Source of the DNA: Piscibacillus salipiscarius JCM 13188
GTDB taxonomy: Bacteria; Bacillota; Bacilli; Bacillales; Alkalibacillaceae
NCBI RefSeq assembly: GCF_001311865.1
Contig: NZ_BBCD01000014.1
Coordinates: 17,546-81,545, forward strand
Length of the DNA stretch: 64,000 nucleotides
Reading direction: 5' to 3'
Position 1 is the first letter of the stretch; each line of letters begins with the position of its first letter. The position numbers and the translations under genes are program-made. Below, one piece after another: positions 1 through 9,100 of the stretch. The notes under the pieces were generated by a model. It saw only the letters and a program-made list of their open reading frames with translations, did not search any database and was not told the DNA's origin.

Positions 1-939
1 CATCTGGAAAAGACTGAATTCGTGCTGCTTCTCTGACAGTTATAGCCCTATTAAGATATGGGTGAGTAAATCTACCCGATGATGGAGTGTCAAATCTAGT
101 AGTAATAGTTACAGAAGGCTGGTCTTCTATCATTCTTGACCATGTTCCACTATAAATAGATTTAGTTAAATGCTCCTTTGGCAGTACTTCTCGTCCCTGA
201 CCAGGTGCTATCAAGTTCATTCGTTCTATCGCCAATGTTGAATGGTTAGTTGCTTTATGGTTATAAAGTGTCTTAGAGTTTCTCCTCATCAACTTCTGAT
301 AGTTTGACTTTGGTTCAAATTTGTATTCTTGTTCTTCAACTCCTTCGCCAGAGTTCAGAAAACTTAAATCAGATATTGCATCTTTAACATTTACTTTTTC
401 AGATATGTTTAGAGGTAAAGCTATATTTGAGTTGTATTTGCCTATTATGAATGCTCTTCTTCTTAATTGAGGAACACCATAATCATACGAATTCAGAATA
501 TCTGAATCCAATTTATAGCCAATGGTCTCAAACATTTCAAATATTTGTTTTTTGAAAATACCTTTTCCAGAAGTTAAAAGATTTGGTACATTTTCCATAA
601 TAAATACTTTGGTCGTAAATACTTAACAACCTTAAAGAAATACTTAAAAAGATAATTTCTTTCGTCATCCATGATTTTTCTAGAACCTTTTTGAGAAAAA
701 CCTTGGCAAGGAGGTCCACCGACTACTATATCTATATTCCCTTTCAAATCTCCAAAATTGAATTTATTTCAAGCTTTGTAATATCATCATTAATCATCTG
801 TACTTTTGGGTGATTCTTAATATATGAGTTTGCAATATCTTTATCTATTTCATTTGATAAAACTACATTAATCCCTGCTTCTTGCAGTCCTAATGATAAT
901 CCCCCCAACACCAGAAAATAAATCAACAGCCTTTAACAT
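1..939 (-). CDS. DNA (cytosine-5) methyltransferase, partial, frameshifted
   Basis: Methylates C5 of cytosine in a specific site, protecting host DNA from the restriction genes upstream. Reading from ATG at 939, the frames give motif I (DLFSGVGG), motif IV with the catalytic cysteine (GGPPCQGFSQKG, near 700-720), motif VI (MENVPN, near 590), then motifs IX-X near the C-terminus (GRFTHPYLNRAITVREAARIQSFP). At least three frameshifts interrupt it; one is a C6 run at 901-906 where five would keep frame. The extreme C-terminus runs off the left edge of the window. It is the last gene of the restriction-modification cluster transcribed leftward from about 5050. The family is certain; the recognised site cannot be read from sequence. 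Confidence 0.93.
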
Positions 940-953
940 CAACACACCTTCTT

Positions 954-1712
954 TTAATCTAAATCAATAGCAATCTGTTGTTCTAAAGTTTCTTCAATTC
1001 TATTTGTAGCTATTTTAAAATACTCTTTATCAATTTCACAACCAACAAAATTTCTATTTAACCTTTTCGAAACAATTCCTGCAGTACCGCTACCCATAAA
1101 GGGGTCTAATATTACATCATTTTCATTACTTAGAAGATTAACGAAATGTTCAAACAGAACTTCGGGTTTCTGAGTCGGGTGAATTCCATACTTTTTTTCG
1201 TTTCCACGAATAACAGATGTTTCTATAAAATCATGTATAGCTTTTCCTTTATTATTAAAAGTTCCCGTCTTCCCTTTATTAACAAAGTAAATCCAACCCT
1301 CTGTAGAATTAATAAAGTGTAAGTTCATATTTCTTGGCATAGGATTTGTTTTATGCCAAACTCCAGTTGTTTTATAATAAAACTTATGCTTTGAAGCCAA
1401 TTCAACTATTGTTTTCTATTTTCATTAGAGACATAAAAATTATCATTGAACCTCTTTTTTTTCAAAACCCTAATTGGCTTCTTCAAAAAAGAATCCATAT
1501 GGTTCTTCCATTCTAAATATTCTAAATCGTCCCACCCAGCTTCTCCAAAAAATTTTCACGCATTTTTTTAAATTTGTTTGTCTATCTTTCATAAATTTAC
1601 CTAAATTATAGGGTGGGTCGGTTAAAATAAGGTCGATACTCTCATCCTTCAATTCTTTAAGAACAGATAAGCAGTCATTATTGTATAATTGTATTTTAAT
1701 TTTACTAGTCAC
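954..1712 (-). CDS. Beta-class DNA amino-methyltransferase (N6-adenine or N4-cytosine), frameshifted
   Basis: Second methyltransferase of the cluster, about 250 residues. Motif IV (TDPPYNLG, residues about 30-37) precedes the AdoMet-binding motif I (ILDPFMGSGT, about residue 215), the order that defines the beta class; HPTQKP before motif I is typical of this class. DPPY fits N6-adenine or N4-cytosine transfer, so it acts on an exocyclic amino group, unlike its C5 neighbour. Frame is lost between about 1400 and 1470 (and near 1550) and then resumes. The gene lies between mcrC-like (1728-2958) and the C5 enzyme, 14 bases from the latter. Two enzymes of different chemistry would suit an asymmetric recognition site in which each strand is modified separately; that is inference. 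Confidence 0.9.
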
Positions 1713-1727
1713 TAAATCACCTGCTTA

Positions 1728-2958
1728 TTATTTTTCAACAATATATTTTAATGAATTTAAAAAAGCTTGTCTATTTCCAAGCTCTGTTAAATCAACCGTT
1801 TCTATTTTCAATCGTAGAGTACTTTGTTGATTATTAAACTTATATTCCCCAACCATTTATCATTGTTATAGGTTTTCGGATATAACAAAATTGCGTTTGT
1901 AATATTAGGAAAAGAATTTAAGTATGAGTTCATCTGGTATATATCTGACTCATCAGCAAATCTATGCACTTGCTTCCACTTAGTGTCTATAATTAACCTA
2001 GCTGATGAGATGTTTAATATTATGTCAGGTCTTAAATTTATTTTTTTATGACCTGTTTCAGTTTTTGTTAGTAGATATTGACTTCCGTATTGATATGAAA
2101 CCTTTTTGTAAATTCTCTTATACATCTTAAATATAAACCTTTCGAATAATTTATTCATATCAAATAGCATTAAATCGACTTTAACTTTACCAGCCGACAT
2201 TTGAATAGATTCTCCCAAAATAAATAATTTACAGTAATCTAAAATAATTTTATAGCGAATTGATTGTCTGTCCCAGTTTATTGTATCAATATCTGATATA
2301 TTAATAGTTTTGAGTTCAACACCATCAAAATGAGGGTAAAGCTTACTTATTAACGAAATATTTTTTGTTGACTTACTAACCTTTTTAAAAAAATGCAATG
2401 TATATTTGATTGTTTGATTAATGATGTTATTGTTAGTGAATTTCGAATATCTACAATAAAACTTGTTTTTCAAAACAGTATTCTTTTTAATATGATTTGA
2501 GAAATCAATACTACCCTTAACAGTAGGTAAGTTTTTCTTTACTTTACTATATGAGCCAACAAGACCTGATTGAATTTGTTTTTCCAATTCTTTCAAAAAT
2601 ATTGATGCCAAGACATCAATAAAACCTTGACCTCCATAAGAAACATTGGCATCAATATTTTTTCTTAACGGAATATCATTTGCCACTTTCAGCATTTTTA
2701 TAAGGCTATCTTTAACAATAGCTTTATTATCACTATCAGCTATTTTAGGAAGTATTTCAATTGTGATATTAGGTGTACTTATAATTCCAACCCAATGCTG
2801 CGGAGTTATATAATTACTACCCCACTTAAATATTTGTTTGCCTTGGTTAATTTCAATTCTTTTTAGGTACTCTGCGTCTTGTCTAGAGATTTGGCATCTA
2901 CTCTCATTATTAACATTGGAGATGAAAATTTTTGGTGCTCAATTACTTCTAAATTCAT
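1728..2958 (-). CDS. mcrC: McrC-like restriction endonuclease subunit (PD-(D/E)xK), frameshifted
   Basis: Nuclease subunit that pairs with the McrB-like translocase. The middle of the protein contains NKLFERF followed by a PD-(D/E)xK core: LRPDIIL, then a strand ending in IDTKWK, then a helix with DIYQMNSYL, the arrangement of McrC-type catalytic domains. The N-terminal part (QIFKWGSNYITPQHWVGII) resembles the McrC N-terminal domain. Start is ATG 2958, 12 bases after the mcrB-like stop. Frameshifts near 2930 and near 1850 (CCCC run); restoring frame extends the C-terminus from 1808 to the TAA at 1728. Reassembled length of about 410 residues is normal or slightly long for McrC. McrC alone normally requires McrB and GTP for cleavage. 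Confidence 0.9.
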
Positions 2959-2970
2959 AAATATACCTCT

Positions 2971-4252
2971 TTAATTAGAATAGACTTTAATAATTGAACT
3001 TTTTTTAATACTATTACTTGTATAATAACTTCTCTTATCCTCAAACTCATAATCACCCAGAAAATCAAATAATTCTGCTACTTCCAATTCCTCATGTCGA
3101 TAAATAGCATCATCTTTTATTTCTCCATCTTCATCTAAATCGTTCAATATCAGTTGGATTTTTTGCAAATCATCGTAAAAATACTCTTCCAGTAAAGGTA
3201 TTATTTGACTGACTATGACTTCCCTTATATCTATGAAAGACCTGACATTCATAAAATATGCATGACCAACTACAAAGTTTGAATCCAACAACACTTCAAT
3301 TCTCTTATTAATCACTTCTAAAAGCTTAACTAAGTCTATTCCGTCAATATTGGTTGGCTCCAACTCAAAACTTTTTATTTTGTCTGAAAGTAAGTTAAGG
3401 TTAAAAGTTGTATTAATGAATTCAAACCTTCTTCTTAATGCAACATCAATCAAAGCAATACTTCTATCTGCTGAATTCATAGTACCGATTATGTCAATAT
3501 TTTCAGGTACGCCAAATTTTTTCTTTCGAATATGGAAGGTTTACCATGAGCTGATTAACTTCTTCCAAACGTTTATCTTCTTCAATTAAAGTAATTAATT
3601 CACCAAATATCTCTGAGATATTACCACGGTTTATTTCATCAATGAATATCGCATAGCGATTATGTGAATCAGCTAATGCTTCATTACATAATTGTTTGAA
3701 AACGCCTGGTTGAACAGTATATTTAATTTCTCCACTTTCAGCCATATCCTCATCGTCAATCACGGGTCTTATTCCTTCTACAAAATCCTCATAAACAAAT
3801 GATTGGTGAAATGTAACAAACTTATATCTTTCTTTTACACTTTCTTCCAAAAGATAATTCTTGTAAAACTGATAATCGTAAGATAATAGATTGTCTAACG
3901 CTACAAACCATTTGTCATCCTTCTGAGTAAATACTTGAGGTTCTTCTGGTGTAAACATACTTGAAATAATTGTTGAATGTTTATTTAATATTGATGAGAC
4001 TCCTTTATTTAATTCATGTGTTGAAGGAATTGACAATGTATCAACTTTTTCTTGTATTTTATCGCTAGACATTAAATTATTTCCCTGAAGTAGAATTAAA
4101 GTAATTAATAACCATTCCTCAGATGTATCAATATAAGCATTAACTATTTCTTCATCACTGATATTGAAAACTGTATAATTAGATTTTAGTTGTTGCATCA
4201 TGTATGTTTTTCCAGTTCCAGGTGGTCCGTAGTAAATGATATTTTTACCCAT
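2971..4252 (-). CDS. mcrB: McrB-like AAA+ GTPase/translocase subunit, frameshifted
   Basis: Motor subunit of a McrBC or LlaJI-type restriction complex. Walker A is GPPGTGKT within the first 20 residues; Walker B is [11 protein letters not shown] with the asparagine/arginine-rich extension typical of McrB; the McrB signature region reads GTMNSADRS, followed by the arginine-rich RRRFEF. There is no N-terminal DNA-binding domain: the protein starts directly at the P-loop, so target recognition must come from another subunit, plausibly the gene at 4285-5049. About 100 residues between Walker A and the KFVTFHQS strand form an insertion containing short helices. One frameshift lies between 3480 and 3503. 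Restored length is about 427 residues. Confidence 0.92.
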
Positions 4253-4284
4253 ACTTATCCTCCAATTTTGTTACGTCTCATTAA

Positions 4285-5049
4285 CTAAAATAATGTATCT
4301 TGATTACTAGAAATATATTTTAGACTTGGTAGTATATCGCTTGAATTCATTAAGTCATAATGACTTGGTAAATTACTTGTTGCACTATTAAAACGAGTCG
4401 GAGAAATGAATCCAATATTTAACAGGAATTCTATATGTTTAATTCTTATTTGTTTCTTTCTTGGAGCTGAAGTACTATCTCTTCTGACTCTAGCAGTTGC
4501 CTTAGAATTAATATTTGCCTCAATTCCTAAATCATTTAATACATTTGCTACTATGTCTCTAATTGCATCATTATTATAATCTAGTGCAATAAATTTAGCT
4601 GTTTTATCGTAAGAACCTCTACCATCAAAAACTCCAACTAAGAACGCTCTTTTCACACTGACATCTGAACTTAGTAATGGGTCAGTAATGTCATTAACTA
4701 GTGTTCAATATCATAACTCTCACTAGTTTGTTCAAAGAGAGTAACAACTCCCTTTTTTCCTGCATTAAATTTAACAATTGGAAAACCTTGTTCTATATAG
4801 AAATCAGTTAATTGCGTTAGGTCATCTTTGCCTAAAAACCTTGCTATTTCCTTTATGTAATTATAATGTTCTTCCAAATCTTGATAGTTATAATGTGTTG
4901 GGTTATGCCGTACAGGTGCTTGCCAATATACATTATTGTTTGATTGAGTTTGTTCATTTGCCATTAGCAGCCCTAAAAAATAAGCTGACTGATTGGTTAA
5001 AAAATTTCGTTCCTAAGTCAAGTCCTGTTTCTACTGTTTGAATACTCAT
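4285..5049 (-). CDS. Putative DNA-recognition subunit with nuclease-dead LAGLIDADG-like motif, frameshifted
   Basis: First gene of the restriction cluster. Starts at ATG 5049 (or 5052) behind AAGGAGGAG; frames must be joined near 4975 (T6 run) and near 4690 to give about 255 residues. I do not recognise the N-terminal half, which contains HNPTHYNYQDLEEHYNYIK and a short helix-rich stretch. The C-terminal half begins with RAFLVGVFDGRGSY, which matches the LAGLIDADG signature (compare LAGFVDGDG in I-CreI) except that the catalytic acidic residue at position 8 is arginine. It is followed by a helix with IVANVLNDLGI and basic residues (RVRRD, PRKKQIRIK). A LAGLIDADG fold that has lost cleavage would be a DNA-binding module; together with an McrB lacking its own recognition domain, a specificity role is a reasonable inference. 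Confidence 0.55.
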
Positions 5050-5151
5050 CATTACTCCTCCTTGTTCTTCTACATACTTATCATTTAATTACCATTATAC
5101 GATAAGTTCTTGGAAAAAGCAGGGGATTATGATAAGATTCCATGTCTTTTA

Positions 5152-5172
5152 ATTATAACTCATCGTTATAAT
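5152..5172. promoter_or_regulatory. Inverted repeat between divergent restriction cluster and recombinase
   Basis: ATTATAAC and GTTATAAT form perfect 8-bp arms around TCATC, a dyad of about two helical turns in the 168-base gap between divergently transcribed genes. It looks like an operator, or a promoter whose -10 overlaps the right arm (TATAAT). No controller gene was found beside it. Confidence 0.4.
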
Positions 5173-5217
5173 GACAAAATAAACTGAGCGTATAATATTT
5201 TAAAGGAGAGGGTTCTT

Positions 5218-6092
5218 ATGCAATATCAGAAGGAATTTGAAAACTTCTTAGAAAACGAGGATAGAAGTACCAGAACCATAAATAGCTATATAGATTCACT
5301 GAGTAAGTTCGAAGGTTGGTTGAATGTAAATTATGGAATAATTGATTTAGCAATAGTTTCATTTAGAGAAATAAAAGAATATAGGGAGTATTTAAATGAA
5401 AATTATGCTCCCACCTCTGTTAATCAGAAATTATCTTCAATAAAACGTTTTATTCCTTTCTACTAATTCAAAAGTAATACAGAATAATCCTTCCTCTAAA
5501 ATTAAGTTAATAAAAGTAGAAGAACACTTTGAAAACCAATATCTCACGAGGACAGAAGAACTTAGGGTTTTAGCTGTTGCAAGAGAAACTAATACACTAG
5601 CATACACCCTTGTACTTATCTTGCTAAAAACTGGGGCAAGAGTTTCAGAAATATCAAACCTCCTAATATGTGATATGTCATTGGAAGAAAACCCGACAAT
5701 ATTAATTCGAAACAGCAAAGGGAAAAAAAGTAGATATATTCCAATTAGTTCAGACGTAGTTGAATCATTAAATGAATGGCTAAAGGAAAGGGGAAAATCA
5801 CAAAAATTTACCACAGGAGAAGTAATTACGTTTTATCTCACAACGTAGTGAAAAGTTAAGCGTACGTGGAATTCAACTAATTCTCAATCGAATTGGGGAA
5901 AAGGCAAACATTAAGCTATATCCTATTAGATTTAGAGCAAGTTTTGCTAATAACTTATTACAAAATACCACTATTCCAATAAATATTTTGGCTAACTTAA
6001 TGGGTCATAGTAATGTGAATACCACCCAGAGATACGCTAGCCCGTCAATGTTAGATAAAAGGAAATATCTCGAAAAACTAAGTGAAATATAA
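5218..6092 (+). CDS. Tyrosine recombinase/phage-type integrase, frameshifted
   Basis: Site-specific recombinase of about 290 residues with an N-terminal SAM-like core-binding domain (FENFLENEDRSTRTINSYI, residues about 6-90) and a C-terminal catalytic domain. Catalytic residues visible are Arg in TGARVSEI and, near 5930, Arg in LYPIRFRASFANNLL, where the usual His of HxxR is replaced by Tyr; then GH in LMGHSNVNTTQRYAS with the likely nucleophilic Tyr after it. Start is ATG 5218 behind AAGGAGAGGG. Frame breaks occur at about 5460 and 5845, both with clean resumption. It lies in the middle of the island rather than at its tRNA end, so it may mobilise an inner cassette (for example the restriction cluster) rather than the whole island. 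Confidence 0.88.
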
Positions 6093-6122
6093 AAGACACG
6101 CATACAAACCAGCGTGTCTTTT
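6091..6122. terminator. Bidirectional terminator
   Basis: AAAAGACACGC and GCGTGTCTTTT form an 11-bp stem with a 10-base loop, with A and T runs on both flanks. It separates the recombinase from the convergent HNH gene. Confidence 0.85.
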
Positions 6123-6153
6123 ATGTACTCAACATAAAATTATTAATAGAATT

Positions 6154-6948
6154 TTAAGTAATGAGGCAAGACATCCACCTCCAGTAATTATCTTTATAAT
6201 AGCTGAAAAGTTCTTCTAAGCTAATATTAATCCCACTGGCTTTCAGTCTGTCACTTCTGCTACTGAATAAACTTTTTAAGACTTCTTTCTTTTCCTCAAG
6301 CAGCCCATAATGTAGTTTTTTATGGCAGATTAAACACAAAGAAACTATATTAGCATGTATATCTAGGCTAAAATCAAAATGCTCTTGAAATGCTATAGGG
6401 ATTAAATGATGAGCCTCTACATAATTTCTTTGATTAAACTTAGAGATAAAGTGTTGATGTTGGTTATTGACCTCGCATAGATAATTAGCATAAGCAACAG
6501 CCTCACTTGCATATCTAGGGTCTCTATACCACACTTTCCTATTGCTTACTGATTTATGAGTTGGCTTCTCAATAGGCTTGTCTACAATGTTTCTTATATT
6601 GTCCTTATCAGGTTTCTTATGTAAATATTGCTCAAAGTCCAATTCTTCCTTTAATAGTTCTGCTTGAAATCCCCTAGCATTACTATGTTCTATGTATCTT
6701 TTGAAATGCTTGAAAGCTGTACTATACATTCTATTTCCTTTATTGTTTTTCTTTATAAATTCAGGATTAGAAAGAATTACATCTATAAATGTAGAGTCAT
6801 TCAGATTATATAGATTCTTATCCTCCAGTCCATAACCTTCTAGCTCAGAGGATATAGTGTCTATTGCTCCTGCATATCTACCTATGGAATAAGGCTTTAA
6901 TTTAGCCTGAGTCTCTAAGTACCTAGCAAAATCTTCTTTGTTCATCAT
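6154..6948 (-). CDS. HNH endonuclease
   Basis: Intact gene of about 264 residues. Start is taken at ATG 6948 (tandem ATG with 6945) because GGGGAGAGG lies just upstream. The C-terminal half holds a betabetaalpha-metal HNH core: YVEAHHLIPI (general-base His), then DIHANIVSLCLICHKKLHYG with the conserved Asn and final His. The N-terminal 110 residues are helical (FARYLETQAKLKPYSIGRYAGAIDTI) and resemble a DNA-binding or core-binding module; the domain order is like that of free-standing HNH restriction enzymes. No cognate methyltransferase is adjacent, so it may be an orphan or modification-dependent enzyme. The target is unknown. Confidence 0.8.
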   Translation of the reverse strand: MMNKEDFARYLETQAKLKPYSIGRYAGAIDTISSELEGYGLEDKNLYNLNDSTFIDVILSNPEFIKKNNKGNRMYSTAFKHFKRYIEHSNARGFQAELLKEELDFEQYLHKKPDKDNIRNIVDKPIEKPTHKSVSNRKVWYRDPRYASEAVAYANYLCEVNNQHQHFISKFNQRNYVEAHHLIPIAFQEHFDFSLDIHANIVSLCLICHKKLHYGLLEEKKEVLKSLFSSRSDRLKASGINISLEELFSYYKDNYWRWMSCLIT

Positions 6949-7038
6949 TATTTGAACCTCTCCCCTCACTTGCCACACCTAATTCTTACAATAAAAAGGA
7001 AAGAGCAATAAAGCTCCACCCTCACATCTTAAAAACAT

Positions 7039-8406
7039 CTAAAATGGTAAACCATCATCCTCTAATTCATAAATTTCATTTTTAAGCTTTTCAACAAACT
7101 CTAAGAGCATAATACCTTTTGGTACTGTTTCATCAGGCATCTCACTATACATTCTATCTCTATATTCATTTGCTTTAGTATAATCTAAAGTTCCAAGAGT
7201 AGAGATTAAGTCTATGGCTTTATTCACTATTCTTGGAGATGCTATATTTAATGCCCATGAAATTGCATCATCATAAATATGAGTAGAAAAAGCCTTATCA
7301 TTCTCACTAAAAGCAATTTTTAATTCATTTTTAAAGTGAGCTTTCTCCTCCTCAACTAAATATTCCATTAACTTATTTATCTGTACATCTTTGAACTGCT
7401 TACTAAGAGAAGACACTACACCTATTCTGTATGCCATTAATTTAGCATTTTTTCTCTTCATTTCTTCTACCTTATCATCTGATTTTCTTATATGTTCCAG
7501 CTCTTTGTTAAAGTTCTCTACTTCTTGCTCTGGTACACCATCGCCCCAATATTCTCTTGCATACTTAACAAATTCATCTATTCTATACATATAAAATTTT
7601 TGTGATGTTTTTTCTAAAAATTCATGAATCAAATTAGGTTGAGGTCTTTTGATACCTCTTTTATCTTTTTCCCACCAATCTTCTTTTTTATCTTCAGTAA
7701 TAAAAATTATTGGAGTTGAATGTTGGTCACCTTTAGCTTTGTCAATCATTTGATTCCATAAAATTAAGTCACCATATTTTTGAGTATATTTCAATGTACC
7801 ATAAGTTCTTATATTTTCTTTGTTATTGTCTTTCGCATCTTCCCATCCTGGTGGAACCTCATTATGGTATCTTTCTCCACCTTCATTTTCTATGGAATTT
7901 ATCTTATCTTGGGTATATGGATGTCCCACAATTCCATCCATCAACTCCAAAACCTTTTTCTCTGTATATTCAGCTTTTGGTAACTCATTAATTTCCTCAG
8001 TTATCTTTTCTTGTACCTCATCAATTGATTTTTTCAACTCATCTATAAAATACTTGAATTTGGATATTTCTATGTAAGGATGTGAGCTTTCAATTGTCGA
8101 AAATGCTTTCTCAGCATCCTTGTTTAGTTTAAGGAGTTTTTCCTTTAAAGAGTTATATCCTTCTGTTTGCTTGGACATATTGCTTTCATAATTGTGAAAG
8201 TATTCTAATGCTACCTGATGAGGAATCCACAACCTCTCTTCAATTTTTAATCTCATTAGTATATTAAACAAGGTCTCAGATTGTTTAGATGAAAACTTAT
8301 AGAAATAAATTAGGATATTGGTATCTACTACAACTAAGGCATTTTCCCACAAATTTTTAAACTCTTCATCAGAGTAGCCAATAAACCCTTTGAAATTTTC
8401 TAACAC
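7039..8406 (-). CDS. PIN-like domain protein (PIN_8 type), probable RNase
   Basis: Intact 455-residue gene starting at GTG 8406 behind GGAGGATTATAA. Motif 1 is VVVDTNILIYFY (residues 26-37), then EYFHN (about 69) with a conserved acid, a long coiled-coil insertion (about 75-160), GDLILWNQMIDKA (about 212-225) and PIIFITEDKKEDWW (about 232-245). That spacing is typical of the PIN_8 family, in which the fold is split by a helical insert. Acidic residues for metal binding are all present. The C-terminal 200 residues are helical, with a charged segment (KRKNAKLMAYRIG). Such proteins occur frequently in defence islands; a nuclease toxin role is inferred from fold and location. Confidence 0.75.
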   Translation of the reverse strand: MLENFKGFIGYSDEEFKNLWENALVVVDTNILIYFYKFSSKQSETLFNILMRLKIEERLWIPHQVALEYFHNYESNMSKQTEGYNSLKEKLLKLNKDAEKAFSTIESSHPYIEISKFKYFIDELKKSIDEVQEKITEEINELPKAEYTEKKVLELMDGIVGHPYTQDKINSIENEGGERYHNEVPPGWEDAKDNNKENIRTYGTLKYTQKYGDLILWNQMIDKAKGDQHSTPIIFITEDKKEDWWEKDKRGIKRPQPNLIHEFLEKTSQKFYMYRIDEFVKYAREYWGDGVPEQEVENFNKELEHIRKSDDKVEEMKRKNAKLMAYRIGVVSSLSKQFKDVQINKLMEYLVEEEKAHFKNELKIAFSENDKAFSTHIYDDAISWALNIASPRIVNKAIDLISTLGTLDYTKANEYRDRMYSEMPDETVPKGIMLLEFVEKLKNEIYELEDDGLPF

Positions 8407-8493
8407 TTATAATCCTCCTATTATGCGAGTTTTTCTTTCTCCTTCCTAATTAAGGAATATTAACTACAAGTATACAATATTATACATTCAATT

Positions 8494-8526
8494 TAAAAAA
8501 AGGAGACATTTTCTGTCTCCTTTCCT
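8494..8526. terminator. Hairpin terminator upstream of PIN gene
   Basis: AGGAGACA and TGTCTCCT form an 8-bp stem around TTTTC, with an A-run to the left and TTTCC to the right. As the A-run becomes U's on the minus transcript, it most likely ends minus-strand transcription arriving from 8964. Confidence 0.6.
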
Positions 8527-8568
8527 TACTACTCCTCTGTCTGTCCTGCTTTATGGTCTCCTACTCTT

Positions 8569-8615
8569 TTGTACTAATGTTACCCTATACATTCGCTAAG
8601 TTAGTAACAGTACAA
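8569..8615. repeat. Imperfect inverted repeat
   Basis: TTGTACT-AAT-GTTAC at 8569-8583 pairs with GTAACAGTACAA at 8604-8615, a 12-bp stem with a 3-base bulge and a 20-base loop. It lies between the PIN and MazF-like genes with no U-run, so it is not a plain terminator. It could be the end of a small element or an RNA hairpin. Confidence 0.4.
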
Positions 8616-8643
8616 ATAAACAAACAAAAAAACAGCCATGTTA

Positions 8644-8964
8644 TTACGACTGTTTTACACTTATCAAGCTTTGATTTAAAGTATCCTGTATTTTCCATAA
8701 CTCATCAGAAAGAATATATCCAATAAATGATTGTAATCTCTTTTTGTCTATCGTAAATACTAAATCAAAATCCCACACAAAATCCTCTCTTATCTTTTCC
8801 CCATTAGATACTACGACAATTGTGCAAGGACTATGTTTATTTCCCTTGTCGTTTTGTATAACTAGTACTGGCTTTAAAGTACCATATTTGGATGTTAATA
8901 AACCTTTTAAATTTGCTAATAATATCATTCCTCTTTTTACATCAAACTCACTCTTAGATTTCAA
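8644..8964 (-). CDS. PemK/MazF-family toxin-like protein, no adjacent antitoxin
   Basis: A 106-residue protein with the CcdB/MazF SH3-barrel start KRGMILLANL, followed by KPVLVIQNDKGNKHSPCTIVVV, which matches the family pattern (P-V-L-V-I-Q-N-D, then S-x-T-x-I-V). MazF enzymes cut mRNA at short sequences. The family Arg after the first strand pair and the Thr/Ser are not all clear, so catalysis is uncertain. The region upstream to 9100 does not encode an antitoxin of normal size. It is therefore an orphan, a solitary regulator-like relative, or a remnant. RBS is AAAGAGGTGCATT. Confidence 0.7.
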   Translation of the reverse strand: MKSKSEFDVKRGMILLANLKGLLTSKYGTLKPVLVIQNDKGNKHSPCTIVVVSNGEKIREDFVWDFDLVFTIDKKRLQSFIGYILSDELWKIQDTLNQSLISVKQS

Positions 8965-9100
8965 AATAATGCACCTCTTTTTAAATAAGATGCAAAATTA
9001 TATAATGAAACCTTTTTATATCGAAATTAGGCTCATTCTTATATCTTAATTTGACATTTATCTTTATCAATATATAATGACTTAAATATTTTTAAAGTGA

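Noticed and set aside
7391..8077. Several plus-strand open frames antisense to the PIN-like gene
   Set aside because: No ribosome-binding sites, and the opposite strand has one intact 455-codon gene with clear motifs; these are shadows.
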